Shown piece by piece: positions 37,146 to 47,282 of a stretch of DNA of 64,000 bases. The notes under the pieces are model-generated. The model worked only from the letters and a program-made list of their open reading frames with translations, was not told the origin of the DNA and did not search any database. The DNA lies in the NCBI RefSeq assembly GCF_009861525.1, contig NZ_WVHL01000003.1:248001-312000 (forward strand), read 5' to 3'. A program made the position numbers and the translations under genes. This DNA is from Pseudomonas sp. LD120 (GTDB taxonomy: Bacteria; Pseudomonadota; Gammaproteobacteria; Pseudomonadales; Pseudomonadaceae). How positions within the stretch are numbered: position 1 is the first letter of the stretch; every line of letters starts with the position of its first letter.

Positions 37146-37178
37146 CGCCGTGACGGCATCAGCCGTCGCGGCGTTTTT
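37146..37178 (+). terminator. Rho-independent terminator after secA
   Basis: A twelve-base stem with one mismatch (CGCCGTGACGGC / GCCGTCGCGGCG, loop ATCA) is followed by five T. Confidence 0.88.
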
Positions 37179-37238
37179 CCATTTGCGACACCGTCTTTTG
37201 TGACGACGGTGCAGACACCTGATAAGAGGAGCGCATTC

Positions 37239-38456
37239 ATGGCTGTTGGTCTTGGTCCTTTGCCAACGTTGCACCCGGTTGCCGGTTTCGAACTCGGTAT
37301 CGCTTCGGCGGGTATTAAACGCCTGGGGCGCAAGGATGTGGTGGTCATGCGCTGCGCTGAAGGCTCCAGCGTTGCCGGGGTGTTTACCCTGAATGCGTTC
37401 TGCGCCGCGCCGGTGATCCTGGCCAAGCAACGCGTGCAAGGTACGGTGCGCTATCTGCTGACCAACACCGGTAACGCCAATGCTGGCACCGGCGAGCCGG
37501 GTCTGGCTGCGGCTAGCCGTACCTGTGCCAAGTTGGCGGAGTTGGCCGGGGTTGAGGCCAGTTCGGTGTTGCCGTATTCCACCGGGGTCATTGGCGAGCC
37601 ACTGCCGGTCGAAAAAATCGAAGGCGCCTTGCAAGCGGCGCTGGATGATCTGTCCGAGGACAACTGGGCTGAAGCCGCCACTGGGATCATGACCACCGAC
37701 ACTCTGCCCAAAGGGGCCAGTCGTCAGTTCCAGCATGAGGGTGTAACCATCACCGTGACCGGCATCAGCAAGGGGGCGGGGATGATCCGTCCGAACATGG
37801 CGACCATGCTCGGCTACATTGCCACGGACGCCAAAGTCTCCCGCGAGGTGCTGCAGCATCTGCTCCTGGACGGCGCCAATAAGTCGTTCAATCGCATTAC
37901 CATCGACGGCGATACCTCGACCAACGATTGCTGCATGCTGATCGCTACCGGTCAGGCCAACCTGCCGGAGATCACCGAAGCCACTGGGCCGCTGTTTGCC
38001 GCCTTGAAGCAGGCGGTGTTTGACGTCTGCATGGAAGTTGCCCAAGCCATCGTCCGCGACGGTGAGGGGGCGACCAAATTCGTCACGGTGCAAGTCAACG
38101 GCGGCGGCACCCATCAGGAGTGCCTGGATGTGGGGTACACCGTGGCTCATTCGCCGCTGATCAAGACCGCATTGTTCGCCTCGGATCCAAACTGGGGGCG
38201 CATTCTGGCTGCGGTAGGTCGCGCCGGCGTGCCGGACCTGGATGTCAGCAAAATCGATGTGTTCCTTGGCGACGTCTGTATCGCCAGCCGCGGTGCGCGG
38301 GCTGCAAGTTATACCGAAGCCCAAGGCGCGGCGGTCATGCAGCAGGAAGAGATCACTATCCGTATTGAACTGGGCCGTGGTGCGTGCAGTGAAACCCTCT
38401 GGACCACTGACCTGTCTCACGAATACGTCAAGATCAACGCGGAATACCGTACTTAA
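37239..38456 (+). CDS. argJ: Bifunctional ornithine acetyltransferase / N-acetylglutamate synthase
   Basis: A 405-residue arginine-biosynthesis enzyme that recycles the acetyl group from N-acetylornithine to glutamate. It is a self-cleaving Ntn-like protein. The cut site and catalytic Thr lie in [12 protein letters not shown] near residue 148-155, and [14 protein letters not shown] and [13 protein letters not shown] are further signatures. The start at ATG 37239 follows AAGAGGAG with seven bases of spacing. The C-terminal half ends [19 protein letters not shown], as in the family. Confidence 0.96.
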   Translation: MAVGLGPLPTLHPVAGFELGIASAGIKRLGRKDVVVMRCAEGSSVAGVFTLNAFCAAPVILAKQRVQGTVRYLLTNTGNANAGTGEPGLAAASRTCAKLAELAGVEASSVLPYSTGVIGEPLPVEKIEGALQAALDDLSEDNWAEAATGIMTTDTLPKGASRQFQHEGVTITVTGISKGAGMIRPNMATMLGYIATDAKVSREVLQHLLLDGANKSFNRITIDGDTSTNDCCMLIATGQANLPEITEATGPLFAALKQAVFDVCMEVAQAIVRDGEGATKFVTVQVNGGGTHQECLDVGYTVAHSPLIKTALFASDPNWGRILAAVGRAGVPDLDVSKIDVFLGDVCIASRGARAASYTEAQGAAVMQQEEITIRIELGRGACSETLWTTDLSHEYVKINAEYRT

Positions 38457-38489
38457 GCGCACGTCCGCAAGCCTGCTTCAGAGCCTTTT

Positions 38490-38510
38490 GGGAGCCGGCT
38501 TGCTGGTGAA
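38490..38510 (+). repeat. Degenerate REP-like element
   Basis: The segment GGGAGCCGGCTTGCTGGTGA resembles the GGGAGCCGGCTTGCCGGCGA form of Pseudomonas repetitive extragenic palindromes, with two mismatches. It is a single copy between argJ and the Nudix gene. Confidence 0.4.
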
Positions 38511-38575
38511 ACAGTGGTCTTAAATGGCCGGCCCGACCTGGTCCGGCCGAACACTCGATCAGAGGAAGCAGTGCG

Positions 38576-39520
38576 GTGAAACGAGTACATGTGGCTGCGG
38601 CCGTTATCCGTGATGGCAACGGCAAGATCCTGATTGCCCGGCGTGCCGATACTCAGCATCAAGGCGGTCTATGGGAGTTTCCCGGAGGCAAGGTCGAGGC
38701 TGGAGAGGCGGTACACGCTGCGCTGGCCCGTGAGCTGCAGGAAGAGCTGGGGATTGCTGTGACGGCGGCGCGGCCGCTGATCAAGGTGCAGCACGACTAC
38801 CCGGATAAACAGGTGTTGCTGGATGTCTGGGAAGTCTGTGCCTTCAGCGGTGAACCCCACGGCGCCGAAGGGCAACCGCTGGCTTGGGTTAGCCCTCGCG
38901 AACTGGCGGACTATGAATTCCCGGCAGCCAATCAGCCGATTGTCGCGGCGGCGCGTTTGCCAGCCCATTACTTGATTACCCCAGAGGGCCTGGAAACTCC
39001 GACCTTGTTGCGTGGCATGCAAAAGGCGATTGCCCAGGGCAGCAAATTGATTCAGTTGCGAGCCCCCGGTGGCTACGATCCGCAGTACCGCGATCTGGCG
39101 GTGGACGCTACGGGCCTGTGTGCCGGCAAGGCGCAATTGATGCTCAAGGGACCGTTTGAATGGTTGGGCGATTTTCCGTCAGCGGGCTGGCACATTACTG
39201 CGGCGCAGTTGCGGAAATACGCCAGTGCCGGTCGGCCATTTGGCAAGGATCGCTGGTTGGCAGCCTCTTGCCACAGCGCCGAGGAGCTATCCCTGGCGCA
39301 GCAGATGGACGTGGACTTCGTGACCTTGTCACCGGTGCAGCCGACCCAGACTCATCCCGATGCGCAGCCTCTGGGGTGGGAGCAGGCCACGCAGTTGATC
39401 AGCGGCTTCAATAAGCCGGTGTATCTGCTGGGGGGCGTAGGTCCGGCGGAGTGTCAGCAAGCCTGGGATGTCGGCGCGCAGGGTGTGGCTGGAATCCGCG
39501 CCCTCTGGCCGCAAGACTAA
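38576..39520 (+). CDS. mutT: Nudix hydrolase fused to a ThiE-like domain (MutT family)
   Basis: A 314-residue two-domain protein. Residues 1-130 are a MutT-type Nudix domain with an intact Nudix box (GGKVEAGEAVHAALARELQEELGI), expected to hydrolyse oxidised dGTP. Residues 140-314 resemble thiamine-phosphate synthase (KLIQLRAPG, AGWHITAAQLRKY, LSPVQPTQTHPDAQPLGWEQ, LLGGVGPAECQQAWDVGAQGVAGIRAL). Key phosphate-binding parts of a true ThiE look altered, so this half may be regulatory. Such fusions are known in gammaproteobacteria. Start GTG 38576 follows AGAGGAAG. Confidence 0.88.
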   Translation: MKRVHVAAAVIRDGNGKILIARRADTQHQGGLWEFPGGKVEAGEAVHAALARELQEELGIAVTAARPLIKVQHDYPDKQVLLDVWEVCAFSGEPHGAEGQPLAWVSPRELADYEFPAANQPIVAAARLPAHYLITPEGLETPTLLRGMQKAIAQGSKLIQLRAPGGYDPQYRDLAVDATGLCAGKAQLMLKGPFEWLGDFPSAGWHITAAQLRKYASAGRPFGKDRWLAASCHSAEELSLAQQMDVDFVTLSPVQPTQTHPDAQPLGWEQATQLISGFNKPVYLLGGVGPAECQQAWDVGAQGVAGIRALWPQD

Positions 39521-39588
39521 AGGTCGTCAGGCGCCGGTGGTTCAGCAAGGCTTGAGGGCCTTAGGGCTGGCAAGCCGGCGCTCGATGC

Positions 39589-40164
39589 TTAGGGTTTGGC
39601 GGCGGCTTGCCAGAGGATCTCGGCTATCCTCTGGCGTTTGGCAATCAGGCGCGCGGCGACAAACAGCAGGTCTGACAGGCGGTTGATGTAGGCCAGTCCG
39701 ACACCTTGTAACGGTTCGACAGCATTGAGGCGTTGGCAGCGGCGTTCCGCACCACGTGCCAGGCTGCGGCAGATGTGGGCTTGGGCGATCAGTGTCGAAC
39801 CACCGGGCAGAATGAAATTCTCCAGTGGGCCCAATTCTTCGTTCCAGCTATCAATGGCCGCTTCCAGGCGTTCGACTTCGGCCTTGTTGAGGGCCTGATA
39901 CGCCGGCATCGCCAATTCTCCTCCGAGATCGAACAAGCGGTGCTGACAAGGCGCGAGCACCTCGATCACTTCCTTGAGTCCAGGACAGGCCTCGCTTTGT
40001 TCGGCCAAGCCGGCCAGTAGTAGCCCCAGTTGGCTGTTCAGGGTGTCGACTTCGCCGATGGCCTCTACCCGTGGGTGATCCTTGGCGACTCGACGGCCGT
40101 CTCCCAGTCCGGTTTCGCCTTTGTCGCCAGTGCGCGTGTAGATCTTCGACAAGCGAAAGCCCAT
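39589..40164 (-). CDS. ATP:cob(I)alamin adenosyltransferase, PduO type
   Basis: A 191-residue enzyme adenosylating cob(I)alamin. It carries the N-terminal ATP-binding loop TRTGDKGETGLGDGRR and the helical signature EAIGEVDTLNSQLGLL, then FILPGGSTLIAQAHICRSLARGAERR. It is cytoplasmic and trimeric in the family. Two bases separate it from the sensor kinase gene upstream and its ribosome site (GGAG) lies inside the kinase stop region, so the two are co-translated. Confidence 0.92.
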   Translation of the reverse strand: MGFRLSKIYTRTGDKGETGLGDGRRVAKDHPRVEAIGEVDTLNSQLGLLLAGLAEQSEACPGLKEVIEVLAPCQHRLFDLGGELAMPAYQALNKAEVERLEAAIDSWNEELGPLENFILPGGSTLIAQAHICRSLARGAERRCQRLNAVEPLQGVGLAYINRLSDLLFVAARLIAKRQRIAEILWQAAAKP

Positions 40165-40166
40165 GT

Positions 40167-42203
40167 TTAGTTCTCCAATGGTAGAGGTTCTTGAACCTGG
40201 GGCTGGCTGCTGGCCAGGGGCAGGCGCAAGGTGATGCAGGTGCCTTGGCCCCGGGTTGATTGCACTTCCATCTGCCCTTTGTGGTTGTTGGTGATGATGA
40301 AGTACGACACCGACAAGCCGAGTCCGGTGCCTTGGCCGATCTCCTTGGTGGTGAAGAATGGCTCGAAGGTGCGCTTGCGCACGTTCTCGCTCATGCCGAT
40401 GCCATTGTCTTCTACCTGGATTTCCGCCCAGGGGGGATTCAGCCTGGTACGCAGGATGATCCGCCCCGGTTCGCTGTCATCTGTACGCTGGTGGATGGCT
40501 TGGGCGGCGTTCTTCAGCAGGTTGAGCAGCACCTGCTCCAGTTCGTTGGCGGTGCCTGGAACCGGGCCGAGATTCGGGTCGAACTGGCGGATGATGGCCT
40601 GGCCCTTGAAGTCGAAACCTATGGCCAGATCGAAGTCGTTGCTGGCGATCTCCACCGCCTGGTCGATCAGCGCCGGCAGATCGCACGGCGCCATTTGCCG
40701 ATTGCTACGGCGGCTGAAACTGAGCATGTGGGTAACGATCTTCGCCGCCCGCGCGCCGGCTTGTTGAATGCCATCCAGCAACTGCGGCACTTCGCGGCTT
40801 TCCAGGTAGCGATTGACGGTGTGTAACTCGACGCCGATCTGTTGGGCGGTCTCAAGGTTTTTTGCCAGTTCGGGAGACAACCTCCGACGAATGTTCTGCA
40901 CGTTGTGCAGGATCGCGCCCAAAGGGTTGTTGATCTCGTGGGCCATGCCGGCGGCGAGTCCGCCCACGGAGAGCATCTTTTCCGACTGCACCATCATTTC
41001 TTCCAGGGACAGGCGCTGGGTAATGTCGTCGATCCGGATCACCACACCGCGCCCAGCGCCCCCCATCAACGGGTAGAACGTCAGGGCGTAGTGCTTGGGT
41101 TCTTCATCCTTGAACCAGGTGACCCGCTCGACCTTGGTCACGGTGTGCTGTTCGACGGTTTCCTTGAGTTGTGCCAGGAACGGCTTGAGCGGTTCGAAGG
41201 CGAGGAAGATCGGTTGGTTCAGGGCTTCGTCGAGGCGGGTGCCGGACAGGGCGCTGGCCTCCTGGTTCCACTGGGTCACATACAGCTGTTCGTCCAAGGC
41301 GATCAGTGCCGAGGGCATGGAGTCGATGATACTGTTGAGGTAGTTCTGAAAGCCGGTGAGTTTCTTTTCGATCTTGCTGCGCACCTGGACTTCCAGCTCC
41401 AGCTTGCGGTTGGTGTGGCGGGTTTCTTCGGCTAATCCCTGAGCCTGGTCATAGGCTGCCTGTGAGTCGTCACGTGCGCGCTTGAGCTGCTGTTCTCGGG
41501 CCTCAATGCGCGACAGCATGGTGTTGAAGGCTTCCGCCAGGCTGCCGATTTCATCGTGGTTGCCCCGAGCCGCACGCAGGGCGTAGTTCTCTTCGCGGGT
41601 GACCTGGCGTGACAGTTCTTCAAGGCGGTGAATCGGTTGGGTGATCAGGCGCTTGATCTGCCGCGCGATGACTAGCCATAACAGTACGCTGAAAATCAGG
41701 ATGCCCAGGCTCGCCGTGAGCGTGCCGGTGTAGAACGCCATCGGCAGTTCGCTGGTAGCCACCAGCAGCAAGTGCCCGGGTGCCTGTCCCGGTCGGGGCA
41801 GGGGGATCACTTGGTTGCTGCGAAACTCTGTCATTTGCCAGGCTTCGATGTGCCGGTAGCGCTCGGGCAGCGTGAGGTGATCACCGTGCTGCAACTGGGC
41901 CAGGCGCATGCCTTTGCCATCGTAGATGGCTGCTGCCCGTAGCGGGGAGTAGCTGTCGAGTTCGTTGAGCAGCTTTTGCGCATCGTCGGTGGAGTCCAGG
42001 GCCTTGATCGCCAGTGTCGGATTGGACATCAGTCGGCCAATGGTCTGCAGGGCCTGCGGCGCCATGCTTTCCTGGGAGATCCAGTAGGCAGCGCTGATGA
42101 AAGTCAGGTTGGCCACCAGCAGTACGGTGGTCAGCAGGACAAGCAGGGCGGCCAGGAGCTTTTGGCCCACCGGCAGATTTTCGAGGCGCTGGCGCAATGG
42201 CAT
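40167..42203 (-). CDS. Membrane sensor histidine kinase with HAMP and PAS domains (no adjacent regulator)
   Basis: A 678-residue kinase. A membrane helix at about 16-38 and another near 160-182 flank a periplasmic sensor domain. HAMP (about 183-240), a coiled coil (EQQLKRARDDSQAAYDQAQ), a PAS domain (about 290-400) and the histidine kinase core follow. The H-box is AAGMAHEINNPLGAILHNVQNI near 435, the N-box LLNLLKNAAQAI, and the G-box DNGIGM...GTGLGLSVSY. It is a single-partner kinase with no response regulator gene next to it. It is co-transcribed with the cobalamin adenosyltransferase. Confidence 0.9.
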   Translation of the reverse strand: MPLRQRLENLPVGQKLLAALLVLLTTVLLVANLTFISAAYWISQESMAPQALQTIGRLMSNPTLAIKALDSTDDAQKLLNELDSYSPLRAAAIYDGKGMRLAQLQHGDHLTLPERYRHIEAWQMTEFRSNQVIPLPRPGQAPGHLLLVATSELPMAFYTGTLTASLGILIFSVLLWLVIARQIKRLITQPIHRLEELSRQVTREENYALRAARGNHDEIGSLAEAFNTMLSRIEAREQQLKRARDDSQAAYDQAQGLAEETRHTNRKLELEVQVRSKIEKKLTGFQNYLNSIIDSMPSALIALDEQLYVTQWNQEASALSGTRLDEALNQPIFLAFEPLKPFLAQLKETVEQHTVTKVERVTWFKDEEPKHYALTFYPLMGGAGRGVVIRIDDITQRLSLEEMMVQSEKMLSVGGLAAGMAHEINNPLGAILHNVQNIRRRLSPELAKNLETAQQIGVELHTVNRYLESREVPQLLDGIQQAGARAAKIVTHMLSFSRRSNRQMAPCDLPALIDQAVEIASNDFDLAIGFDFKGQAIIRQFDPNLGPVPGTANELEQVLLNLLKNAAQAIHQRTDDSEPGRIILRTRLNPPWAEIQVEDNGIGMSENVRKRTFEPFFTTKEIGQGTGLGLSVSYFIITNNHKGQMEVQSTRGQGTCITLRLPLASSQPQVQEPLPLEN

Positions 42204-42248
42204 CGGTTGTATCGCTGGGAATGAGCAAGTGGGCAGCGTAGCTGCTGC

Positions 42249-43292
<1,044 letters not shown>

Positions 43293-43309
43293 TTATTTGG
43301 AGAGATTAC

Positions 43310-43795
43310 ATGCCGTCGTTTGACGTGGTATCCGAACTGGACAAGCACGAAGTCACCAATGCGGTGGAGAACGCCGTCAAGGAGCTGGACCGTCGCTACG
43401 ACTTGAAGGGCAAGGGCAGCTTCGAGTTCAAAGACAAGGATCTGACCGTCAACCTGACCGCTGAAGCCGAATTCCAGTTGGAGGCGATGATCGAGATCCT
43501 CAAGCTGGCCCTGGTCAAGCGCAAGATCGACGTGCAGTGCCTGGAAGTCAAAGAGGCCTACGCCTCGGGCAAGGTGATGAAGCAGGAAGCCGTACTCAAG
43601 GAAGGTATCGACAAGGAGCTGGCGAAGAAAATCGTCGCTCATATCAAAGATGCCAAGTTGAAGGTGCAAGCGGCTATTCAAGGCGAGCAGGTGCGGGTGA
43701 CCGGCAAGAAGCGCGACGACCTGCAAGAGGCTATCGCCGCCCTGCGAGCCAAGGAATTCGGCATGCCTCTGCAGTTCAATAACTTCCGCGACTGA
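43310..43795 (+). CDS. yajQ: YajQ-family nucleotide-binding protein
   Basis: A 161-residue protein starting [19 protein letters not shown]. The whole length matches the YajQ/UPF0234 family: two ferredoxin-like folds, ending in [15 protein letters not shown]. In Xanthomonas a homologue is reported to bind c-di-GMP and act with a transcription factor, and other reports describe nucleotide or RNA binding. Its role here is not readable. It is a single gene with GGAGA upstream of ATG. Confidence 0.95.
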   Translation: MPSFDVVSELDKHEVTNAVENAVKELDRRYDLKGKGSFEFKDKDLTVNLTAEAEFQLEAMIEILKLALVKRKIDVQCLEVKEAYASGKVMKQEAVLKEGIDKELAKKIVAHIKDAKLKVQAAIQGEQVRVTGKKRDDLQEAIAALRAKEFGMPLQFNNFRD

Positions 43796-43930
43796 TCCCG
43801 TCTCCGGGAACCTCTAGAGCTTTTTGGCGTCCGAGGCCGGAGTCATGGCAGAAACGATTGAGCCGTCGGGGACTTGGTCGTTCTGCCTGTCAGTCACCCA
43901 TGCCGTCACCCCTGGAATCTGGAGAAATAG

Positions 43931-44770
43931 ATGGATTTGAGCGCTGAAGTAGACAACCTCGTTCGGGCTTCCCAAGCCTGGATTCCAATGATCATGGAAT
44001 ACGGCAGCCGGGTGCTGCTGGCAGTCATTACGCTGGCTGTCGGCTGGTGGCTGATCAACAAACTGACTCGCAAAGTCGGCCAGTTGCTGGCACTGCGTAA
44101 TGCGGACCTGGCGCTGCAAGGGTTTATCAGCAGCCTGGCCAACATCATTCTCAAGGTGCTGCTGGTCGTCAGTGTGGCTTCGATGATTGGTGTCGAAACC
44201 ACCTCCTTTGTGGCTGCGATCGGTGCTGCTGGCCTGGCCATCGGCCTGGCGCTGCAAGGCAGTCTGGCGAACTTCGCCGGCGGGGTGCTGATTCTGTTAT
44301 TCCGCCCGTTCCGTATCGGTGACTGGATCGAAGCCCAGGGCATCAGCGGTACGGTCGACAGCATTCAGATCTTTCATACCGTTGTGCGCACCGGGGACAA
44401 CAAGACCGTGATCGTGCCCAACGGCAATCTGTCCAACGGCATCATCATCAACTACAACCGCCAGCCGACCCGCAAGGTGGTGTTCGATGTTGGCGTTGAT
44501 TACGACGCGAACCTGCAGACCGCACGGGCGGTGCTTCTGGAGCTGGCTAAGGATGAACGTGTATTGACCGATCCTGCGCCGGTGGCTGTGGTGTCTACCT
44601 TGGGCGACAGCGCCATTACTCTTTCCCTGCGTGTCTGGGTCAAGACCGCGGACTATTGGGATGTGATGTTCCGCTTCAATGAATTGTCCCGTGATCGTTT
44701 GAAGGCAGCGGGAATTGACATCCCGTTTCCGCAGCGGGTGATTCGTGTGGTTCAGGACGCTGCTGCATAA
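43931..44770 (+). CDS. mscS: Small-conductance mechanosensitive channel, MscS family
   Basis: A 279-residue inner-membrane channel with three helices. The third is the pore helix (SFVAAIGAAGLAIGLALQGSLANFAGG, regular Ala/Gly packing). A beta domain (GDWIEAQGISGTVDSIQIFHTVVRTGDNKTVIVPNGNL) and a C-terminal alpha-beta domain follow. It opens under membrane tension on osmotic downshock. Length and layout match E. coli MscS. A terminator lies about 50 bases downstream. Confidence 0.94.
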   Translation: MDLSAEVDNLVRASQAWIPMIMEYGSRVLLAVITLAVGWWLINKLTRKVGQLLALRNADLALQGFISSLANIILKVLLVVSVASMIGVETTSFVAAIGAAGLAIGLALQGSLANFAGGVLILLFRPFRIGDWIEAQGISGTVDSIQIFHTVVRTGDNKTVIVPNGNLSNGIIINYNRQPTRKVVFDVGVDYDANLQTARAVLLELAKDERVLTDPAPVAVVSTLGDSAITLSLRVWVKTADYWDVMFRFNELSRDRLKAAGIDIPFPQRVIRVVQDAAA

Positions 44771-44818
44771 CACCTCAGGCCTATGACCTGACTGTTTGGT
44801 CAGCTGGTGTTGTTCAGA

Positions 44819-44847
44819 CAAGGGGCTATCGGCCCCTTGTTTGTTTT
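44819..44847 (+). terminator. Rho-independent terminator after mscS
   Basis: The stem AAGGGGC / GCCCCTT with a short loop is followed by GTTTGTTTT. Confidence 0.8.
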
Positions 44848-44965
44848 AAGTCTCGATCATTGATACGCAGCAAGTTCTGTCCAGCAAGGCGGATACTTGT
44901 TCGAGCGTTCATTCTATTAGTTAGCTTGCTATTCTTCTGCGTCGGTCTTACGCGACATCGACGTA

Positions 44966-45003
44966 TAAAAAAACCGCCGACCTGATACAGGTCGGCGGTT
45001 TTA
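44966..45003 (-). terminator. Rho-independent terminator of the OprD-family porin gene
   Basis: A thirteen-base stem (AAACCGCCGACCT / AGGTCGGCGGTTT, loop GATAC) has flanking A and T runs. It stands 40 bases past the porin stop and may also stop plus-strand transcripts. Confidence 0.92.
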
Positions 45004-45042
45004 TTAGAGCTGCGCGTTAGCGCAATCAACAGAGCATTGAAA

Positions 45043-46359
45043 TTACAAGATGCTCAGTGGGTACTCTACGATGATGCGAACGTCGTTGTTGTCCGAAGTG
45101 TAGTCACTGTTGTAAGCACCGTTTGCACGGTATACAGCGCTACGCAGGCGGAACGACAGGTCCTTGGCTGGACCTTCTTGCATCACGTATTTGGTTTCGA
45201 AGTTGAATTCGTTTTCCTTGCCTTCGGTGTTCGACGAAGTGGTGATGTTGTCACCCTTCACGTAACGGGCCATGAAGCTCAGGCCAGGAACACCCAGAGT
45301 CGCCATGTTCAGGTCGTAGCGAGCTTGCCAGGAGCGCTCGTCTTCGCCGATGAAGTCGGAGATCTGAATGGAGTTGGCAACGTAGATAGTGCCGTTACCG
45401 TCAACACCATACTGGTAGTTGCTGTTGCCGGTAGAGCGCTGGTGAGCAATGGTGAACTTGTTCGGGCCAATGCTGTAAGCAGCTGCGAGGCTCCACAGTT
45501 TGTTGTCCAGTTTACCGTACAGCTTTTTGCCGTCGTCTTTGGTGCGATAGCCATTGAAGTCGAAGTTCAGCGACTGATCATCGGCGATCGGGAAGGTGTA
45601 GTTCAGGTTGATGTACTGCTTCTTGAAGTAGTCATCGACCTTGGACATGGCCACGCCACCGACGAAGTTGTCAGTGAACTGGTAGGTCGCGCCAGCAAAA
45701 TCAGCACCGGTCAGGCCTGGGTTTTTCAGACCAGTGTCGCTGTTACGGCCGTTGATGCTGTCTCTGTACTGACCGGTTTGCGAGCGCAGTGCGGTGAAGT
45801 GACCAGCATTGAGCTCCAGGCCTTTGATCTCGTTGCTGGTGATCAAGGTACCGGTAGCGACTTCAGGCAACAGACGGCTGTCATCGGTGGAGAATACTGG
45901 GCTGGCAACCATTTGGTCGCCGTACTTCAGTACGGTGTCGGAGATGCGGAACTTGACGGCACCACCTACAGCGGAAGAGTCTTTCTCAGGCTCGCCTCGG
46001 CTATTGTTGGCGGCCATACCGTTGCCCGAACGGCCAGCACCACCGTCCAGCTTGATCACGCCCATGGCAAAAGCATCGACACCGACACCTACAGTACCTT
46101 GGGTGAAGCCAGATTTGTACTGCAGCAGTTCGCTCAGACCGGTGTCTTGGCGATAGCCGCTTTTGAAGGTGCCATCACTACGCTTACGGTTACCTGCACC
46201 GTTTTTGAAGTCACGGTTCATGTACTCGAGACGGGTTTTTGCAGTCAGGGTGCTATCTTCGATAAAGCCCTTGGATTCGTCCTGAGAGGACGCGATTGCG
46301 AACTGCGAGGTGCCTGCTGATACAGCCAGGGCGATCATGCTCCACTTCATCACGCGCAT
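45043..46359 (-). CDS. oprD: OprD-family outer-membrane porin
   Basis: A 438-residue porin. A signal peptide of about 23 residues (ALAVSAGTSQFAIA) precedes GFIEDSTLTAKTRLEYMNRDF, the typical OprD opening. The rest alternates polar and hydrophobic residues as an 18-stranded barrel would, ending VRIIVEYPLSIL. The family takes up basic amino acids, peptides or small carboxylates through a specific channel. AAAGGAG precedes ATG 46359. ArgR-like boxes lie about 150 bases upstream, which supports a basic-amino-acid role; the symbol is by family and setting. Confidence 0.88.
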   Translation of the reverse strand: MRVMKWSMIALAVSAGTSQFAIASSQDESKGFIEDSTLTAKTRLEYMNRDFKNGAGNRKRSDGTFKSGYRQDTGLSELLQYKSGFTQGTVGVGVDAFAMGVIKLDGGAGRSGNGMAANNSRGEPEKDSSAVGGAVKFRISDTVLKYGDQMVASPVFSTDDSRLLPEVATGTLITSNEIKGLELNAGHFTALRSQTGQYRDSINGRNSDTGLKNPGLTGADFAGATYQFTDNFVGGVAMSKVDDYFKKQYINLNYTFPIADDQSLNFDFNGYRTKDDGKKLYGKLDNKLWSLAAAYSIGPNKFTIAHQRSTGNSNYQYGVDGNGTIYVANSIQISDFIGEDERSWQARYDLNMATLGVPGLSFMARYVKGDNITTSSNTEGKENEFNFETKYVMQEGPAKDLSFRLRSAVYRANGAYNSDYTSDNNDVRIIVEYPLSIL

Positions 46360-47282
46360 CGTGATTTGCTCCTTTGGTTTTTAGAAGAGTACTGCCATCC
46401 CACTTTCTTTTTATCTGGGCGGCTCTTTCTTTTTGTGTCGGCGCAAACTTATATCACGCCGACAATGTTGGCGATACTTGCCTATCTATCCTTTCGGCTT
46501 CTTTACGAGCCTGTCGCAAATTGCTTGACCCATGTCGCAATTGAGCCGTCGCCTGCATTCAGATTGACAGCTAAAGCAGTGCTTTCAGAGCCACTGAAAG
46601 GAAGCAGTGAACCCCCTCCCATGTGAACACCCTGAAAACGCCGCGGGGCAACCCTGCCGCTATTATTATGAGTCTGCAAGGCCTTTCCACTGGTGGTGAA
46701 GCCTTGCCGACGATGGTCGGTTGAATGCAACAAGCGTGCACAAAATGGATTTACTCGGCAATTTTTCCACCATGCTTCATCCGACCCAGTAAAAACCTCA
46801 TAAAACCGCCGTTTCAAACGTCCTTTTGTTTGGCTTGACGTGGCGCTTTTCATGGTGCAGGGGTGTGCGATAAGTTGCACAGCCCAGCAAAGCGTTACCG
46901 CTGCACACTGCCAAGTGAGTAAACGGCGGATGCTTGAGGTACCTAGCGTAGACCGTCTGTACGATTTTGGTGCAAAACTTCTGCGGTGCTGTGCAGGTCC
47001 CATACAGTCAGTTGTTCGAGGGGTTGTGGGCATCAGAGAATTGCCGGAGCCCCTTGCAAGCGTCCTGGGTGTTCTGTACGCAAATGGTGCAGCGCTCAGA
47101 AAAGTGATCTGTCGTAGTGCGCGCTGGTTGCATTGACTGGGCTCCTTGTCGTGGAGGCGGCGCTTTGCGGCTCTTTGGTCATGAAGCATGGTGCATTCGC
47201 AGGTATGCTGCGTGTCTGTCGCCTGGCGCGTGTCAGTCATACTGGACGCCGGGCTGGAATGAGCGGAGCGGGAGAAAGCGCG
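46360..47282. other. 923-base non-coding stretch between the porin and HIT genes
   Basis: No frame here has a ribosome site, codon bias or recognisable motif; a 245-codon minus frame looks accidental. The porin side holds TGTCGC direct repeats, and TATAAG at about 46450-46456 on the minus strand is a possible -10. The middle contains several GGTGCA strings (near 46854, 46969, 47086 and 47189). It is long for this genome and could hold an RNA gene, but I recognise none. Confidence 0.5.
46512..46538 (+). promoter_or_regulatory. ArgR-like tandem boxes upstream of the porin gene
   Basis: TGTCGC occurs at 46512-46517 and again at 46533-46538, exactly 21 bases apart. Pseudomonas ArgR is known to bind direct repeats built on TGTCGC with this period. 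The AA normally present later in each half-site is not conserved here, so this is a moderate match. Position about 55 bases upstream of a candidate -10 fits an activator. Confidence 0.5.

Noticed and set aside
46968..46984. Sigma-54-like string TGGTGCAAAACTTCTGC
   Set aside because: GG and GC are two bases too far apart for a -24/-12 promoter.
46503..47240. 245-codon minus frame in the gap upstream of the porin
   Set aside because: No ribosome site, scattered Cys/Arg/Ser-rich composition, no recognisable domain, and it overlaps apparent regulatory sequence.
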